This document shows, in pieces, positions 45,630 through 55,133 of a DNA stretch of 64,000 nt. The position numbers were made by a program, and so were the translations under genes. Each line of letters starts with the position of its first letter. Position 1 is the first letter of the stretch. Below the pieces are notes generated by a model. The model worked only from the letters and a program-made list of their open reading frames with translations, searched no databases and was not told where the DNA came from. This stretch comes from Aliiroseovarius halocynthiae (lineage in GTDB: Bacteria; Pseudomonadota; Alphaproteobacteria; Rhodobacterales; Rhodobacteraceae), in the NCBI RefSeq assembly GCF_007004645.1, contig NZ_ML660025.1, positions 58,708 through 122,707 of the forward strand, given 5' to 3'.

Positions 45630-47518
45630 TGAACACTGAAACCGCCATCCCCGACCGGAAAGAGATGATCCGCTGGCTATGGACAGGGTATATGCGCGCC
45701 TATCGCCTGCCCATGGCACTGGCAATGCTGTTAATGTTGGCAGAGGGCCTAGCACTTGGCGGGCTGAGTTACATGATCAAGCCGATGTTCGATATCGCGT
45801 TTTCCTCGGGCCACACGGGGTCAATAATATGGGTCGCAGTGGCGGTTGCCGGCATCTTTATTGTCCGCGCATTTGCCGCCTTCGGACATAAGGTATTGAT
45901 GGTGCATGTGGGCCAACGGGTTGTGGCCAAGCTACAGTCCAACATGGTGGCGCATTTGCTTACGCTTGACAGCAGCTATTTCCGCGATAACTCGCCAGGT
46001 ACACTGATGGAACGGGTGCGCGGCGATGCACAGGCCACGGCTGCGCTCTGGGAAGTCGTCCTAGCAGCCTTCGTCCGCGACGTGGTGTCATTGCTGGCAC
46101 TATTGGGCGTCGCAATGTTCATTGATTGGCTGTGGGTCGTCGTGGCCGTGGCGGCGGCTCCAATTCTGACCTATCCCATGGGCGTTTTGCAAAAACGCGT
46201 GCGCAAAACCACTTCAGACAGTCGCACTGCCGCCGCTCAGATTTCGACCCGGCTGGACGAGATTTTCCATGGAATCAATTCGATCAAACTGTCCGGAACA
46301 GAGCGCCACGAACAATCGCGCGTGGATCGCGAGATCGGCGTTTTCGCCAAGACGCATTTGCAGAGCCAAGCCAACCAGGGGGCGATTGTTGCTCTGATCG
46401 ACATCATTGCCGCAATCGGCTTTTTCGGAGTGCTCGTGTATGGCGGGCTGCAGATCAATGCCGGTGTCAAAACCGTTGGTGAGTTTATGAGCTTCTTCAC
46501 CGCCATGGCATTGGTCTTCGACCCGTTACGCAATCTGGGCAGGGTCTCGGGCGGGTGGCAAGCGGCGATGGCCAGCCTGACACGCATCCGTGATGTATTC
46601 GCCCAGCGCCCGACCATCTTATCACCGGCAACGCCAGCGGCGCTGCCTGCCAACGCCAGCAATGCCGATATCGTTTTGAAAGACGTCAAGTTTTCCTATG
46701 GCGAGACCCCCATCTTGCACAGCGCTACCTTCACGGCAGAAGCGGGAAAGACCACGGCTCTGGTCGGAGCCTCTGGCGCAGGGAAAAGCACCGTATTTAA
46801 TCTGTTAACACGCTTGGCAGATGCCAAAACCGGAGAGGTTTCAATCGGCGGCGCAGATGTAACGTCTCTGCCGCTGAACCAGTTGCGCGGGTTGTTCTCG
46901 GTCGTCAGTCAGGAAGCGCTGCTTTTTGACGAAAGCCTGCGCGACAATATCCTGATGGGCCGCGAGGGCGTGGATGAGGCAACCCTGAAACACGCGTTGG
47001 ACACAGCGCATGTCGCCGACTTCCTGCCCCGTCTGGAAAACGGGCTGGACAGCCAAGCGGGACCGCGAGGGTCGAATTTATCCGGTGGGCAGCGGCAGCG
47101 GATCGCCATTGCACGCGCTGTGTTGCGCGATGCCCCGGTTCTGCTGCTGGACGAGGCGACATCAGCTTTGGACACGAAGTCAGAAAAGCTGGTGCAAAAG
47201 GCTCTGGATGCTCTCTCTAAGGGGCGTACAACGTTGGTCATAGCACATCGATTGTCCACCGTGCGCGACGCCGACAAGATTGTCGTGATGGATCAGGGTC
47301 GCGTTATCGATCAGGGCACACATGACGAACTTTTGGCGCGCGGCGGCCTGTATGCTCAGCTGTATAATCTGCAATTTCAGGATAGTAGCGGCAACGCAAC
47401 TGACCCTGTATCCACGCGCAAAGGGAAGGTCTATCTTCCCAAAGAAACCAAGGAACCACCCCGTTGGTCGTTCCGTGGCATTCTGTCGGGCGGCTTGTGG
47501 CGCAAGCGCAAAGACTAA
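45626..47518 (+). CDS. ABC transporter, fused permease/ATPase (MsbA-like)
   Basis: A half-size exporter of 630 residues. The membrane domain with six helices spans about 15-310. The ATPase domain has Walker A GASGAGKST (about 388), Q-loop VVSQEALLF, signature LSGGQRQR, Walker B VLLLDEATSALD and H-loop IAHRLST. The architecture and coupling to a phosphatase gene suggest a lipid or glycolipid flippase, as inference. The last 50 residues are a basic extension. Two ATG codons begin the frame. Confidence 0.93.
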   Translation: MMNTETAIPDRKEMIRWLWTGYMRAYRLPMALAMLLMLAEGLALGGLSYMIKPMFDIAFSSGHTGSIIWVAVAVAGIFIVRAFAAFGHKVLMVHVGQRVVAKLQSNMVAHLLTLDSSYFRDNSPGTLMERVRGDAQATAALWEVVLAAFVRDVVSLLALLGVAMFIDWLWVVVAVAAAPILTYPMGVLQKRVRKTTSDSRTAAAQISTRLDEIFHGINSIKLSGTERHEQSRVDREIGVFAKTHLQSQANQGAIVALIDIIAAIGFFGVLVYGGLQINAGVKTVGEFMSFFTAMALVFDPLRNLGRVSGGWQAAMASLTRIRDVFAQRPTILSPATPAALPANASNADIVLKDVKFSYGETPILHSATFTAEAGKTTALVGASGAGKSTVFNLLTRLADAKTGEVSIGGADVTSLPLNQLRGLFSVVSQEALLFDESLRDNILMGREGVDEATLKHALDTAHVADFLPRLENGLDSQAGPRGSNLSGGQRQRIAIARAVLRDAPVLLLDEATSALDTKSEKLVQKALDALSKGRTTLVIAHRLSTVRDADKIVVMDQGRVIDQGTHDELLARGGLYAQLYNLQFQDSSGNATDPVSTRKGKVYLPKETKEPPRWSFRGILSGGLWRKRKD

Positions 47519-47542
47519 CCTTTGGAAACACATGAGAGCAAG

Positions 47543-48280
47543 ATGACAGATCGCACGGTATTAAAGGTATCAGGCAAGGATCGCGAAAGCTTTCTGCAGG
47601 GGCTCGTGTCAAACGACGTGAAAGGTCTGAAGGACGGGATGGTCTATGCCGCCCTTCTAACGCCACAAGGTAAATATCTGGCCGATTTTCTGCTGATCCC
47701 AGGCAAGGGCTCTATTCTGATCGACGTGGCAACGGATCTGGCACGTTCGCTGGCGCAGCGTCTGACGATGTACAAGCTTCGTGCAGACGTCGCGATCGAA
47801 ATCACTGACGTCGTCTCGCCTGCACGTGGCTTGGGCGACGCCCCCGAAGGCGCCTTTGCGGACCCGCGTCACCCAGATTTGGGCTGGCGCGCCTATGACG
47901 GGCGCGACAGCGAGTCGGGCGTCGATTGGGATGCCATTCGCGTGGCGCACTGCATCCCCGAAACGGGCATTGAACTGACCCAAGACAGCTATCTGCTGGA
48001 AGCTGGATTCGAACGTCTGCACGGCGTCGATTTCCGAAAGGGCTGCTATGTCGGCCAAGAGGTCACCGCACGCATGAAACACAAGACCAAGTTGAAAAAG
48101 GGGTTGGCCACGGTCGCAATCAGCGGTGCGGCCCCGGTCGGCACTGCCATTACGCGTGACGGAAAAACGGTGGGCACGTTGTTCACCCAAGCAGGCGGAA
48201 AGGCCATAGCCTATTTGCGATTTGACCGCGCAGGGCCTGGCATGGAGGCCGAAGGCGCCCTGATCAACTGGCCGGCATAA
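47543..48280 (+). CDS. ygfZ: Folate-binding protein YgfZ
   Basis: GcvT-like protein that supports repair or assembly of certain iron-sulphur proteins using tetrahydrofolate. It has 245 residues. The family signature KGCYVGQEVTARMKHK is at about residues 170-185. The start is put at 47543 (GAGAGCAAG before it), though an upstream ATG at 47522 is also open. It lies 24 bases after the ABC exporter. Confidence 0.92.
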   Translation: MTDRTVLKVSGKDRESFLQGLVSNDVKGLKDGMVYAALLTPQGKYLADFLLIPGKGSILIDVATDLARSLAQRLTMYKLRADVAIEITDVVSPARGLGDAPEGAFADPRHPDLGWRAYDGRDSESGVDWDAIRVAHCIPETGIELTQDSYLLEAGFERLHGVDFRKGCYVGQEVTARMKHKTKLKKGLATVAISGAAPVGTAITRDGKTVGTLFTQAGGKAIAYLRFDRAGPGMEAEGALINWPA

Positions 48281-48281
48281 G

Positions 48282-48294
48282 GGGGCGCTGCCCC
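48282..48294. terminator. GC hairpin of the common Rhodobacteraceae intergenic type
   Basis: GGGGC-GCT-GCCCC directly follows the ygfZ stop, then CGGGATATTT. The same GGGGGCGCTGCCCC...GGGATATTT word is frequent between genes in this group, by memory. It may act as a weak terminator between ygfZ and the convergent pseudouridine synthase. Confidence 0.45.
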
Positions 48295-48321
48295 GGGATA
48301 TTTCAGACAAGAAAAAGCGGG

Positions 48322-48867
48322 CTAGGCGTAACGCCATTTGCCGTGACCGATGCCGTCCAACGTATATGCGCCAACGCCATAGCGGATGAGGCGCAGGGTT
48401 GGATGCCCCACAGCGGCGGTCATACGGCGGACCTGTCGATTTTTGCCTTCGGTAATTTTTAGTTCGATCCAGCAGTCAGGCACAGATTTGCGCACCCGAA
48501 TAGGTGGCGTCCGCATCCAAAGGTCAGCGGGTTCGTCGATAACACGCGCTTTGGCAGGGCGGGTGCGCCCATCTTTCAGATCAACTCCATCGCGCAAGGC
48601 CTGCAAGGCGGCCTCGTCTGGGATGCCTTCGATCTGCACCCAATAGGTTTTTGCAAGCTTGTGCTTTGGATTTGCAAGTTTTGCCTGAAGCTTGCCGTCA
48701 TCTGTCAGCACCAAAAGCCCTTCGCTGTCGCGGTCCAGTCGGCCAGCAGCGTAGACGCCCGGCAGGTCGATGTAATCGGACAGGGTTTGGCGATCGCTGC
48801 CCACGTTCCCCTTATCGGTGAATTGCGACAGCACATTGAACGGTTTGTTGAAAAGGATCGTGGTCAT
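48322..48867 (-). CDS. rluE: 23S rRNA pseudouridine synthase (RluE-like)
   Basis: RsuA-family pseudouridine synthase without an S4 domain, 181 residues, as for RluE. The catalytic aspartate is in the [14 protein letters not shown] motif (about residue 45), followed by KTYWVQIEG and the [12 protein letters not shown] block. It modifies a uridine in ribosomal RNA. Confidence 0.9.
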   Translation of the reverse strand: MTTILFNKPFNVLSQFTDKGNVGSDRQTLSDYIDLPGVYAAGRLDRDSEGLLVLTDDGKLQAKLANPKHKLAKTYWVQIEGIPDEAALQALRDGVDLKDGRTRPAKARVIDEPADLWMRTPPIRVRKSVPDCWIELKITEGKNRQVRRMTAAVGHPTLRLIRYGVGAYTLDGIGHGKWRYA

Positions 48868-48878
48868 GTGGCCTCATG

Positions 48879-48907
48879 AAAAAGGGCAGAGCGCACGCCC
48901 TGCCCTT
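48879..48907 (-). terminator. Terminator of efp
   Basis: Read on the minus strand, AAGGGCAG and CTGCCCTT (48907-48900 and 48889-48882) pair around a 10-base loop and are followed by a run of T (48883-48879). It lies 23 bases after the efp stop, upstream of the pseudouridine synthase gene. Confidence 0.85.
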
Positions 48908-48930
48908 CTCAAAACAGCTGCGGATGCGGA

Positions 48931-49494
48931 TTACGCGCGCTCGGAATATTCCATGGTTTCGGTATTCACCACGATGGCTTCCCCCTGCCCCACAAATGGG
49001 GGCACAGTGATACGCACGCCATTGTCCAAAAGCGCGGGCTTGAAGCTGTTGGCGGCGGTCTGACCTTTCACGACCGGCTCGGTCTCTTCAATAACGCAGG
49101 TTACTTTCTGCGGCAGGGACGCGTTCAATGCCTCGGCCTCGTAGAACTCGACAACGATGGTCATACCGTCCTGCAAAAACGGGCGGCGTTCGCCCAACAG
49201 GTCGGCAGGGATCTGGTTCTGTTCATAGGTTTCTGTGTCCATGAAGATCAGCATGCCGTCATCTTCATACAGGAACTGCTGGTCTTTTTGCTCCAAGCGC
49301 ACACGTTCGACCTTGTCGGCCGAGCGGAAGCGTTCGTTCAGCTTGGAGCCATTGCGCAGGTTCTTCAGCTCGACCTGAGCAAATGCGCCGCCTTTCCCTG
49401 GCTTCACGTGGTCCACTTTTACCGCGGCCCATAGTCCATCATTATGTTCCAGCACATTGCCGGGGCGAATTTCGTTTCCGTTGATCTTGGGCAT
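48931..49494 (-). CDS. efp: Elongation factor P
   Basis: Relieves ribosome stalling at polyproline stretches. It has 187 residues, three beta-barrel domains. The modified position is K34 in KPGKGGAF, so a modification enzyme such as EpmA is expected elsewhere. The C-terminal domain ends in [15 protein letters not shown]. Confidence 0.97.
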   Translation of the reverse strand: MPKINGNEIRPGNVLEHNDGLWAAVKVDHVKPGKGGAFAQVELKNLRNGSKLNERFRSADKVERVRLEQKDQQFLYEDDGMLIFMDTETYEQNQIPADLLGERRPFLQDGMTIVVEFYEAEALNASLPQKVTCVIEETEPVVKGQTAANSFKPALLDNGVRITVPPFVGQGEAIVVNTETMEYSERA

Positions 49495-49707
49495 ATCCTG
49501 AAACCTTCACAAAAGGTTGAAATCTCTTGGCCCGACCCTATATCTTGCGGGCTTGCTTGTGGCAAGCACAGGCAGAACGGCCAAATGTAACAGCTATGCG
49601 ACAGACGCATGGCAGCCATGTGACTCGAGGGATACCGAATCACTCAGAAAACGCCATATTGGCCGCTACGCCAAAAACCGCAAGAGCAAGAATAACAAAG
49701 GACGACC

Positions 49708-50025
49708 ATGCTGGACTCCGTAGACGGTACCGCTTTCAATAACGAACAAGGCAACCGCGCGCGCAAGCTTTTCGCTGCTGTCGTGCTGGCCGCTTTGGAC
49801 GACGCCATTGCTGATGACAAAAAATACGGTAATGGCCCCGATCAGATCGCCCGCTGGGCCCGTTCGCGCGACGGGCGCGAAGTGTTGAGCTGTGCAGGCA
49901 TTGACCCGAACGAGCGTGTCGTGAGCGGGCTGATGGACTTTGTCTCGAAGGGCATCCGTACCTCGGTGGCGCTAAGCCGCGAGGAAAGCGAGCGTCGCAA
50001 CGCCGCGACCGCAGAAGCCGCATAA
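49708..50025 (+). CDS. DUF6280-like small protein
   Basis: A 105-residue soluble, mostly helical protein with a conserved-looking core, RKLFAAVVLAALDDAIADD, KKYGNGPDQIARWARSRDG and SCAGIDPNERV. I recall this as a short Rhodobacteraceae family (DUF6280) of unknown function. It stands alone, with a hairpin terminator downstream. Confidence 0.75.
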   Translation: MLDSVDGTAFNNEQGNRARKLFAAVVLAALDDAIADDKKYGNGPDQIARWARSRDGREVLSCAGIDPNERVVSGLMDFVSKGIRTSVALSREESERRNAATAEAA

Positions 50026-50052
50026 CGCGCACCGCAAGAATACTCCACGAAA

Positions 50053-50078
50053 TGCGCGTCCCATAAGGGCGCGTTTTT
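50053..50078 (+). terminator. Hairpin terminator after the DUF6280-like gene
   Basis: GCGCG-T-CCC-ATAA-GGG-CGCG followed by TTTTT, starting 28 bases after the stop codon. The left arm has a one-base bulge. Confidence 0.65.
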
Positions 50079-50145
50079 CGTTTCAAGCCTGTTCCATGTC
50101 GGAACAGGGCTGGAGCGAGCTTTGAAAAGCGCCTAAGTCTTGGCC

Positions 50146-51591
50146 ATGACCAAGGCGATAATGATACAGGGCGCGGGCTCGAATGTTGGGAAATCTCTGC
50201 TGGTGGCGGGGATCGCACGCGCGGCGGTGAAACGTGGGCTGAATGTGGCCCCGTTCAAGCCACAAAACATGTCGAACAACGCAGCTGTCACCGTGGATGG
50301 TGGCGAGATCGGGCGCGCGCAGGCCTTGCAAGCACACGCCTGTGGGCTGGATCCGATTGTCGACATGAACCCGGTTCTTCTGAAACCCGAGACCGACACA
50401 GGCGCGCAGGTCGTCGTTCAGGGCAAGCGTTTTGCCACCATGAAGGCGCGTGACTATGGCAAAGCCAAGGCCGAATTGATGCCGCGCGTGCTCGAGAGCT
50501 TTCACCGTTTGGGCGAGACCCGCGATCTGGTGTTGGTCGAAGGCGCGGGCAGCCCTGCCGAGGTCAATCTGCGCAAGGGCGACATCGCCAATATGGGCTT
50601 TGCTGAAGCCGCTGATCTGCCGGTCGTGCTGGCGGGTGACATTGATCGGGGTGGCGTGATTGCTCAGTTGGTGGGCACGCACGCCGTGCTGCCTGACGAA
50701 GACCGTGCGCGGATAAAAGCTTTTCTAGTCAACAAGTTTCGCGGCGATCCCACTTTGTTTGCCGATGGCGCAGCCGAGATCGCCCGCCTGACCGGCTGGC
50801 ATGATCTGGGAACCCTGCCTTGGTTCGTGGATGCGTGGCGCCTGCCCGCCGAGGATGTGATGGACATCACGACCCGCAAAGGCGGTGCTTTTAAGATCGC
50901 CGTTCCGCGCCTGAATCGGATTGCAAATTTCGACGATCTGGATCCACTGGTGAATGAACCCGACGTCACGGTCGAGATCATCGAACCCGGACGCCCCCTG
51001 CCCGGCGACGCGGATCTGGTGCTGATCCCCGGCTCAAAATCCACGATCGCCGATCTGGCAGATTTCCAAGCGCAGGGCTGGGACATCGACCTGACAGCCC
51101 ATATCCGGCGCGGTGGCCATGTGCTGGGCATTTGTGGCGGCTATCAGATGCTTGGGACCACGATCATTGATGCGGACGGCATTGAAGGCCCCGCAGGCCA
51201 AGTGACTGGGCTGGGACATCTGGATGTTGTCACGCATCTTGAGCCGCGCAAGACGCTGGCGCTGACACAGGCGACCCATTTGGCGTCCGCAGAGCCGGTC
51301 GAAGGGTACGAGATCCATCTGGGGCGCACGGAAGGCCCGGATTGCGCCAAAGCATGGCTGTCAGTCGGGGGACGCCATGAAGGGGCCAGCAGCGCTGATG
51401 GCCGCATTCAAGGGTGCTATCTGCATGGATTGTTCGCCGCAGACGGATTTCGACGTCATTTCCTGAAGGGCTTGGGCGCGCAGGTATCCGATGTCAGCTT
51501 TGACACCCAGATTGAGACCAGTCTGGACGCACTTGCCGACCATCTTGAGGCGCATCTGGATCTGGATAGATTGCTGGCGCTGGCGCGTTAA
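50146..51591 (+). CDS. cobQ: Cobyric acid synthase CobQ
   Basis: Glutamine-dependent amidation of adenosyl-cobyrinic acid a,c-diamide to cobyric acid in B12 synthesis. It has 481 residues. The N-terminal dethiobiotin-synthetase-like ATPase has [24 protein letters not shown] and [10 protein letters not shown]. The C-terminal class I glutamine amidotransferase has [14 protein letters not shown] (catalytic cysteine) and the histidine in [11 protein letters not shown]. No other cob genes are beside it. The B12 made feeds the nearby ethylmalonyl-CoA mutase. Confidence 0.96.
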   Translation: MTKAIMIQGAGSNVGKSLLVAGIARAAVKRGLNVAPFKPQNMSNNAAVTVDGGEIGRAQALQAHACGLDPIVDMNPVLLKPETDTGAQVVVQGKRFATMKARDYGKAKAELMPRVLESFHRLGETRDLVLVEGAGSPAEVNLRKGDIANMGFAEAADLPVVLAGDIDRGGVIAQLVGTHAVLPDEDRARIKAFLVNKFRGDPTLFADGAAEIARLTGWHDLGTLPWFVDAWRLPAEDVMDITTRKGGAFKIAVPRLNRIANFDDLDPLVNEPDVTVEIIEPGRPLPGDADLVLIPGSKSTIADLADFQAQGWDIDLTAHIRRGGHVLGICGGYQMLGTTIIDADGIEGPAGQVTGLGHLDVVTHLEPRKTLALTQATHLASAEPVEGYEIHLGRTEGPDCAKAWLSVGGRHEGASSADGRIQGCYLHGLFAADGFRRHFLKGLGAQVSDVSFDTQIETSLDALADHLEAHLDLDRLLALAR

Positions 51592-51602
51592 GCGCCCCGC
51601 TT

Positions 51603-52607
51603 TTAGTCAAACTTTTCCAACGACAACGCGCGTGTCACTTCGCGACGCACCATACGACGCACAGCCTGCGTGATCTTCTCGCCGATTTCGCCCTTCAGCT
51701 CTTCCCGCACGATACGTGCGACAAGTTCTTGTAGGTGACCTTCATCGATAAATTCGAAATCGTCATCGAAAATCTCAGCAGCAGGGGCTTTTCCAACGGG
51801 TGCCACGACACCGTCGATGTCATCACTCTCTTGGGACGGAGCCTCATCCTCATTCTCAGCCAACTTCTCAGCGGCCTCTTCCGATGCATCGACGTCACCT
51901 TCGGCATGCTCAGTCGATGGCTCGCAGACTTCGTTTTTATCAACCTCGTCCAAATCAGACTCAGCCATCTCACCTTCGACTGCAGAAATCGTTTGCTGAA
52001 TTTCAGCAGTGGTCTGCACGTCACCGTCGCTCAATTCATCCTCTGCAACAGTCGACTCATCTTCGGCTGCCTCGCCGGCGACCATCGAAAGGTCGTCATC
52101 TGCATCCTCGATGCTATCACTCATCGAACGGCGATTGTGCAGGAAGGCAACTTGAGCGCTTTCGCCCATGGCGTCCGCTTCCCAGTTATCTTCGACGTCC
52201 GCCTGGCTATCCGAAAGCGCAATCGGCATGTCGGCATCGCTGTGGTGACCTTCCTCGAAGGTGAGGGGATCCAACGATACATCTACGACCGGGGCGTCAT
52301 CATCAGGCAGCGCAGAATCTTCAACATCCGCGTTGGCCTCGACGGTGTCTAATTCTGCTAGGTCCAACTTTTCAACAGGAATATCACGCGCACCGACAGG
52401 CTGCGAGGGCTTACCCTCGGCGTCAGTGTTAGCGGGTTCAGCCAGATCCCCTTCGAACACACGGAAAGCAGATGTCAGAAGCAGCTTGTTGCCATCCTCA
52501 TCCACAGGCTCGAACGTTTCTTTGGAATCAGGCTTCCCCGCAGAGATCAGACGTCGGATCGAAGACAGCACGTCTTCAATTTCTGCATTCGAGACCGGAT
52601 CCGACAT
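51603..52607 (-). CDS. PopZ-like acidic polar-organising protein
   Basis: A 334-residue protein with three parts: an N-terminal helix MSDPVSNAEIEDVLSSIRRL resembling the PopZ/DUF2497 N-terminal motif (EILASIRRI), a very acidic low-complexity middle (about residues 60-270) and a basic/hydrophobic C-terminal helical region (LQELVARIVREELKGEIGEK, RRMVRREVTRALSL). This matches the plan of cell-pole-organising PopZ, which makes a condensed polar matrix, but true PopZ is shorter and the C-terminus here differs. The start at 52607 is chosen because it gives the motif. Confidence 0.65.
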   Translation of the reverse strand: MSDPVSNAEIEDVLSSIRRLISAGKPDSKETFEPVDEDGNKLLLTSAFRVFEGDLAEPANTDAEGKPSQPVGARDIPVEKLDLAELDTVEANADVEDSALPDDDAPVVDVSLDPLTFEEGHHSDADMPIALSDSQADVEDNWEADAMGESAQVAFLHNRRSMSDSIEDADDDLSMVAGEAAEDESTVAEDELSDGDVQTTAEIQQTISAVEGEMAESDLDEVDKNEVCEPSTEHAEGDVDASEEAAEKLAENEDEAPSQESDDIDGVVAPVGKAPAAEIFDDDFEFIDEGHLQELVARIVREELKGEIGEKITQAVRRMVRREVTRALSLEKFD

Positions 52608-52759
52608 AGATAACTTCCTGTACAACTTCAGTAATTCGCCGGCGCTCCGACACATTTAAAGTACAGATTAGCCGGATTCGCCTCGGCCAGACAACAGCCA
52701 GACGTGGAAAGCTGCAAATGCAATGCACTTAATGCGCCACACTCGCCCTTAAGTTGTGT

Positions 52760-54172
52760 TTATTTCTTGCCCAGCGCTTCCAAAACAAGGTCCAAGCGCT
52801 CTCCCTGAGGGCTAACCTGGCGAATCGGTGCGGATTGGACAGCGTTATAGTAAGCCTCGGGATCATAGGTGACGACGCCGAGGTTCAGGTGCTCAGCCGT
52901 TAAAAGGCCCATGGCAGACAGCAATGAATACACCGCAAGATACTGGTTCGACTGAGCGGTGATGCGCGCAGCCTCAGCGTTCAGCAGCTCTTGTTCAGCA
53001 TTCAGAACGTCCAGCGTGGTTCGCGACCCAAGCGAGGCTTCCTCGCGGGCGCCACGCAAGGCAACGCGGCTGGCGCGGATCTGACGATCTGTTGCCTGCA
53101 GCGAAGCAGATGCAATGGCCAATTGTGCCCACGCATTGGCCACGCCCTGATCCACAGCGATGCGGGTCTGATGCAAACCTGCACGAGCCGCTTCGGACTG
53201 AGCAATCGCTTTGCGATATTCAGCAGACAGGCGGCCACCGGCATAGATGGTACCTTGTAGCGTCACGCCCACCGAATGTTCAAAGCCGTCCACCATAATC
53301 TGATTGGTCGAACCGCTTGCGGGGCGACGCCCCCAGCTTGACTGTGCCTGCCCCGAAATCGAAGGCTTCATGCCGTCTTTCGAAATGGCAACGCCAAGGT
53401 CCGCAGCCGTCACATTATGCTGTGCCGCCAAAATTTCAGGGTGACGATCGCGCGCAATGGCCTGAGCAGCCTCGACCGTTTTAGCGGTCATGGGCGGTGC
53501 TGGCGGCGCGGTCAACGTGTGGGGATAGCCCCCGGTCACGGCTTTGTATTCTTCGCGGGCAATCTCAAGATTACCACGTGCCGAAGCTTCGTTGGCACGG
53601 GCAGCGGCCAGACGAGCGCGGGCCAGCGCAACGTCAGTCTGGGTCACCTCGCCCACCTCGAACCGGTCGTTCGCGGCACGCAGTTCCTGGGTCAAAACCC
53701 GCACCGAATTGCTTTGCAGCTGAGCATTTTCAACCGCAGAGCGCACATTCAGATATGCTTGCACGGCGCGCAACAGAACTTGCTGCTCGACCCCGACAAG
53801 ACTGTCATGTGTGGCCAGAACCAGTTGCTTTTGTAACTCGATCGCTTTCTTGCTGCGCCCAAAATCAAAGATCAGAATATTCGCGGTCAAGGATGCAGAC
53901 GTGCTCCAACCGGCGGAGTTAGGCGCGGTAGTATCCCGATCAGCAAACGACTGGCTGAGCGCATAGGTCAATGTGGGACGCAACGCCGACCGGGCAATCG
54001 CCACGTCTTCGTCTGCAGCACGCAACGTCGCGCGATTTTGCTCTAGCAGCCCAGAATTCTTGTATGCAGACGCCATGGCGTCCGACAGGCTTTCTGCGAA
54101 TGCCGTGGGAGCCGTCACAAGGGCACAGGCCGCGGCCATTCCCATCAGCTTTGATTTGAACCCAATACGCAT
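52760..54172 (-). CDS. tolC: TolC family outer-membrane efflux protein
   Basis: Outer-membrane channel for type I secretion or RND efflux, 470 residues with a signal peptide (about 1-26, TAPTAFAES). Two repeats of the OEP domain are seen, with long helices such as LVGVEQQVLLRAVQAYLNVR and YLAVYSLLSAMGLLTAEHL near the C-terminus. It is downstream of pcm on the same strand, 45 bases apart. Confidence 0.92.
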   Translation of the reverse strand: MRIGFKSKLMGMAAACALVTAPTAFAESLSDAMASAYKNSGLLEQNRATLRAADEDVAIARSALRPTLTYALSQSFADRDTTAPNSAGWSTSASLTANILIFDFGRSKKAIELQKQLVLATHDSLVGVEQQVLLRAVQAYLNVRSAVENAQLQSNSVRVLTQELRAANDRFEVGEVTQTDVALARARLAAARANEASARGNLEIAREEYKAVTGGYPHTLTAPPAPPMTAKTVEAAQAIARDRHPEILAAQHNVTAADLGVAISKDGMKPSISGQAQSSWGRRPASGSTNQIMVDGFEHSVGVTLQGTIYAGGRLSAEYRKAIAQSEAARAGLHQTRIAVDQGVANAWAQLAIASASLQATDRQIRASRVALRGAREEASLGSRTTLDVLNAEQELLNAEAARITAQSNQYLAVYSLLSAMGLLTAEHLNLGVVTYDPEAYYNAVQSAPIRQVSPQGERLDLVLEALGKK

Positions 54173-54217
54173 GACACTCTCCTGCCTCTTCAGACTTTGA
54201 CGGGCTTATCCCGTTGA

Positions 54218-54871
54218 TTACAGCGCAAACACGCGCGCGGCTTCGAAACCAGACACAACAGGAGCACCAGCCGAGAAGCTGGGGCGCCAGACCATGTCGC
54301 CATCGATCTTATACCCGATTTTCACCGTTCCCAACATCCCCTCGGCGAAGATGCAGGCAATGCGTCCGCCGTCCTTCAGTTGGTCCAGCAAAGCAGCAGG
54401 CACAGTTTCAACTGCACCTTGCACAATGATAACGTCATAGGGACCGTTCTTTTGACTTCCTTCAGCAAGTGGACCGGCCACGACGGCCACGTTGTCCACA
54501 CCCTGAGCCGATAGTATCTCCTGAGCCTCGTTCGCACGATCCTCGCTATCTTCCACAGCAATCACAAAATCGGACATGCGCGCCAAGATTGCAGCGCTGT
54601 AACCCAACCCGCACCCCAGATCCAAAACCAGCTCGCTCGGTTGCACGCTCAACGCATCCAGCATCTTAGCCAGCGTGCGCGGTTCAAGCATCACACGCCC
54701 CTCGCCCAAGTCAAGGTTCTCACCCACATAAGCTGCCTCGCGCTTCCCGTCAGGAACGAACTCTTCGCGCGCGACGGTTAGCATTGCATCAATGATTGGG
54801 AACTTCGTAACATCCGAAGGGCGCACCTGAGTGTCCACCATCATGGTACGGCGTGCGGCGAAATCTGTCAT
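54218..54871 (-). CDS. pcm: Protein-L-isoaspartate O-methyltransferase-like protein
   Basis: A SAM-dependent methyltransferase of the PCMT family, 217 residues. The SAM site is LVLDLGCGLGYSAAILARM (about 78-96) and the N-terminal region is MVDTQVRPSDVTKFPIIDAM, typical of the alphaproteobacterial type that lies beside tolC. Whether it repairs isoaspartate or serves another substrate is not certain. Confidence 0.85.
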   Translation of the reverse strand: MTDFAARRTMMVDTQVRPSDVTKFPIIDAMLTVAREEFVPDGKREAAYVGENLDLGEGRVMLEPRTLAKMLDALSVQPSELVLDLGCGLGYSAAILARMSDFVIAVEDSEDRANEAQEILSAQGVDNVAVVAGPLAEGSQKNGPYDVIIVQGAVETVPAALLDQLKDGGRIACIFAEGMLGTVKIGYKIDGDMVWRPSFSAGAPVVSGFEAARVFAL

Positions 54872-55059
54872 GGCTGGCCTATATTCTGAAGTCGTTGATT
54901 TCTATTGCCACAGTTAGGCCCGCATCCGCAATCCTGCAAGGCAGTCCGCTCGGATTAGTGCCCAGATCCGACATTTTATCGCAATATCACTCTTCTGCCC
55001 ATTAAACCGGGCTGGACATCCCCCCAAGATTGGCGCTAGAGAACCCTCACACCACGGAT

Positions 55060-55133
55060 GGCGAGTTGGCGGAGTGGTGACGCAGCGGATTGCAAATCCG
55101 TGTACACCGGTTCGATTCCGGTACTCGCCTCCA
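55060..55133 (+). tRNA. tRNA-Cys (anticodon GCA)
   Basis: A 74-base cloverleaf: acceptor stem GGCGAG(T)/(A)CTCGCC, anticodon loop TTGCAAA giving GCA, T-loop GTTCGATTC and encoded CCA at 55131-55133. The 3' part is identical (44 bases, one mismatch) to a second copy at 59926-59969, so the gene is the integration site of the island. Confidence 0.97.
55090..55133. repeat. attL: 3' half of tRNA-Cys
   Basis: A 44-base segment starting TTGCAAATCC and ending CCTCCA. It matches 59926-59969 with one mismatch (T at 55122, C at 59958). A further shared 14-base word AAATCAATGACTTA follows at 55145-55158. Confidence 0.9.

Noticed and set aside
50026..50145. Cobalamin riboswitch ahead of cobQ
   Set aside because: The gap is only 120 bases, part of it a terminator hairpin, and I saw no B12-box-like sequence.
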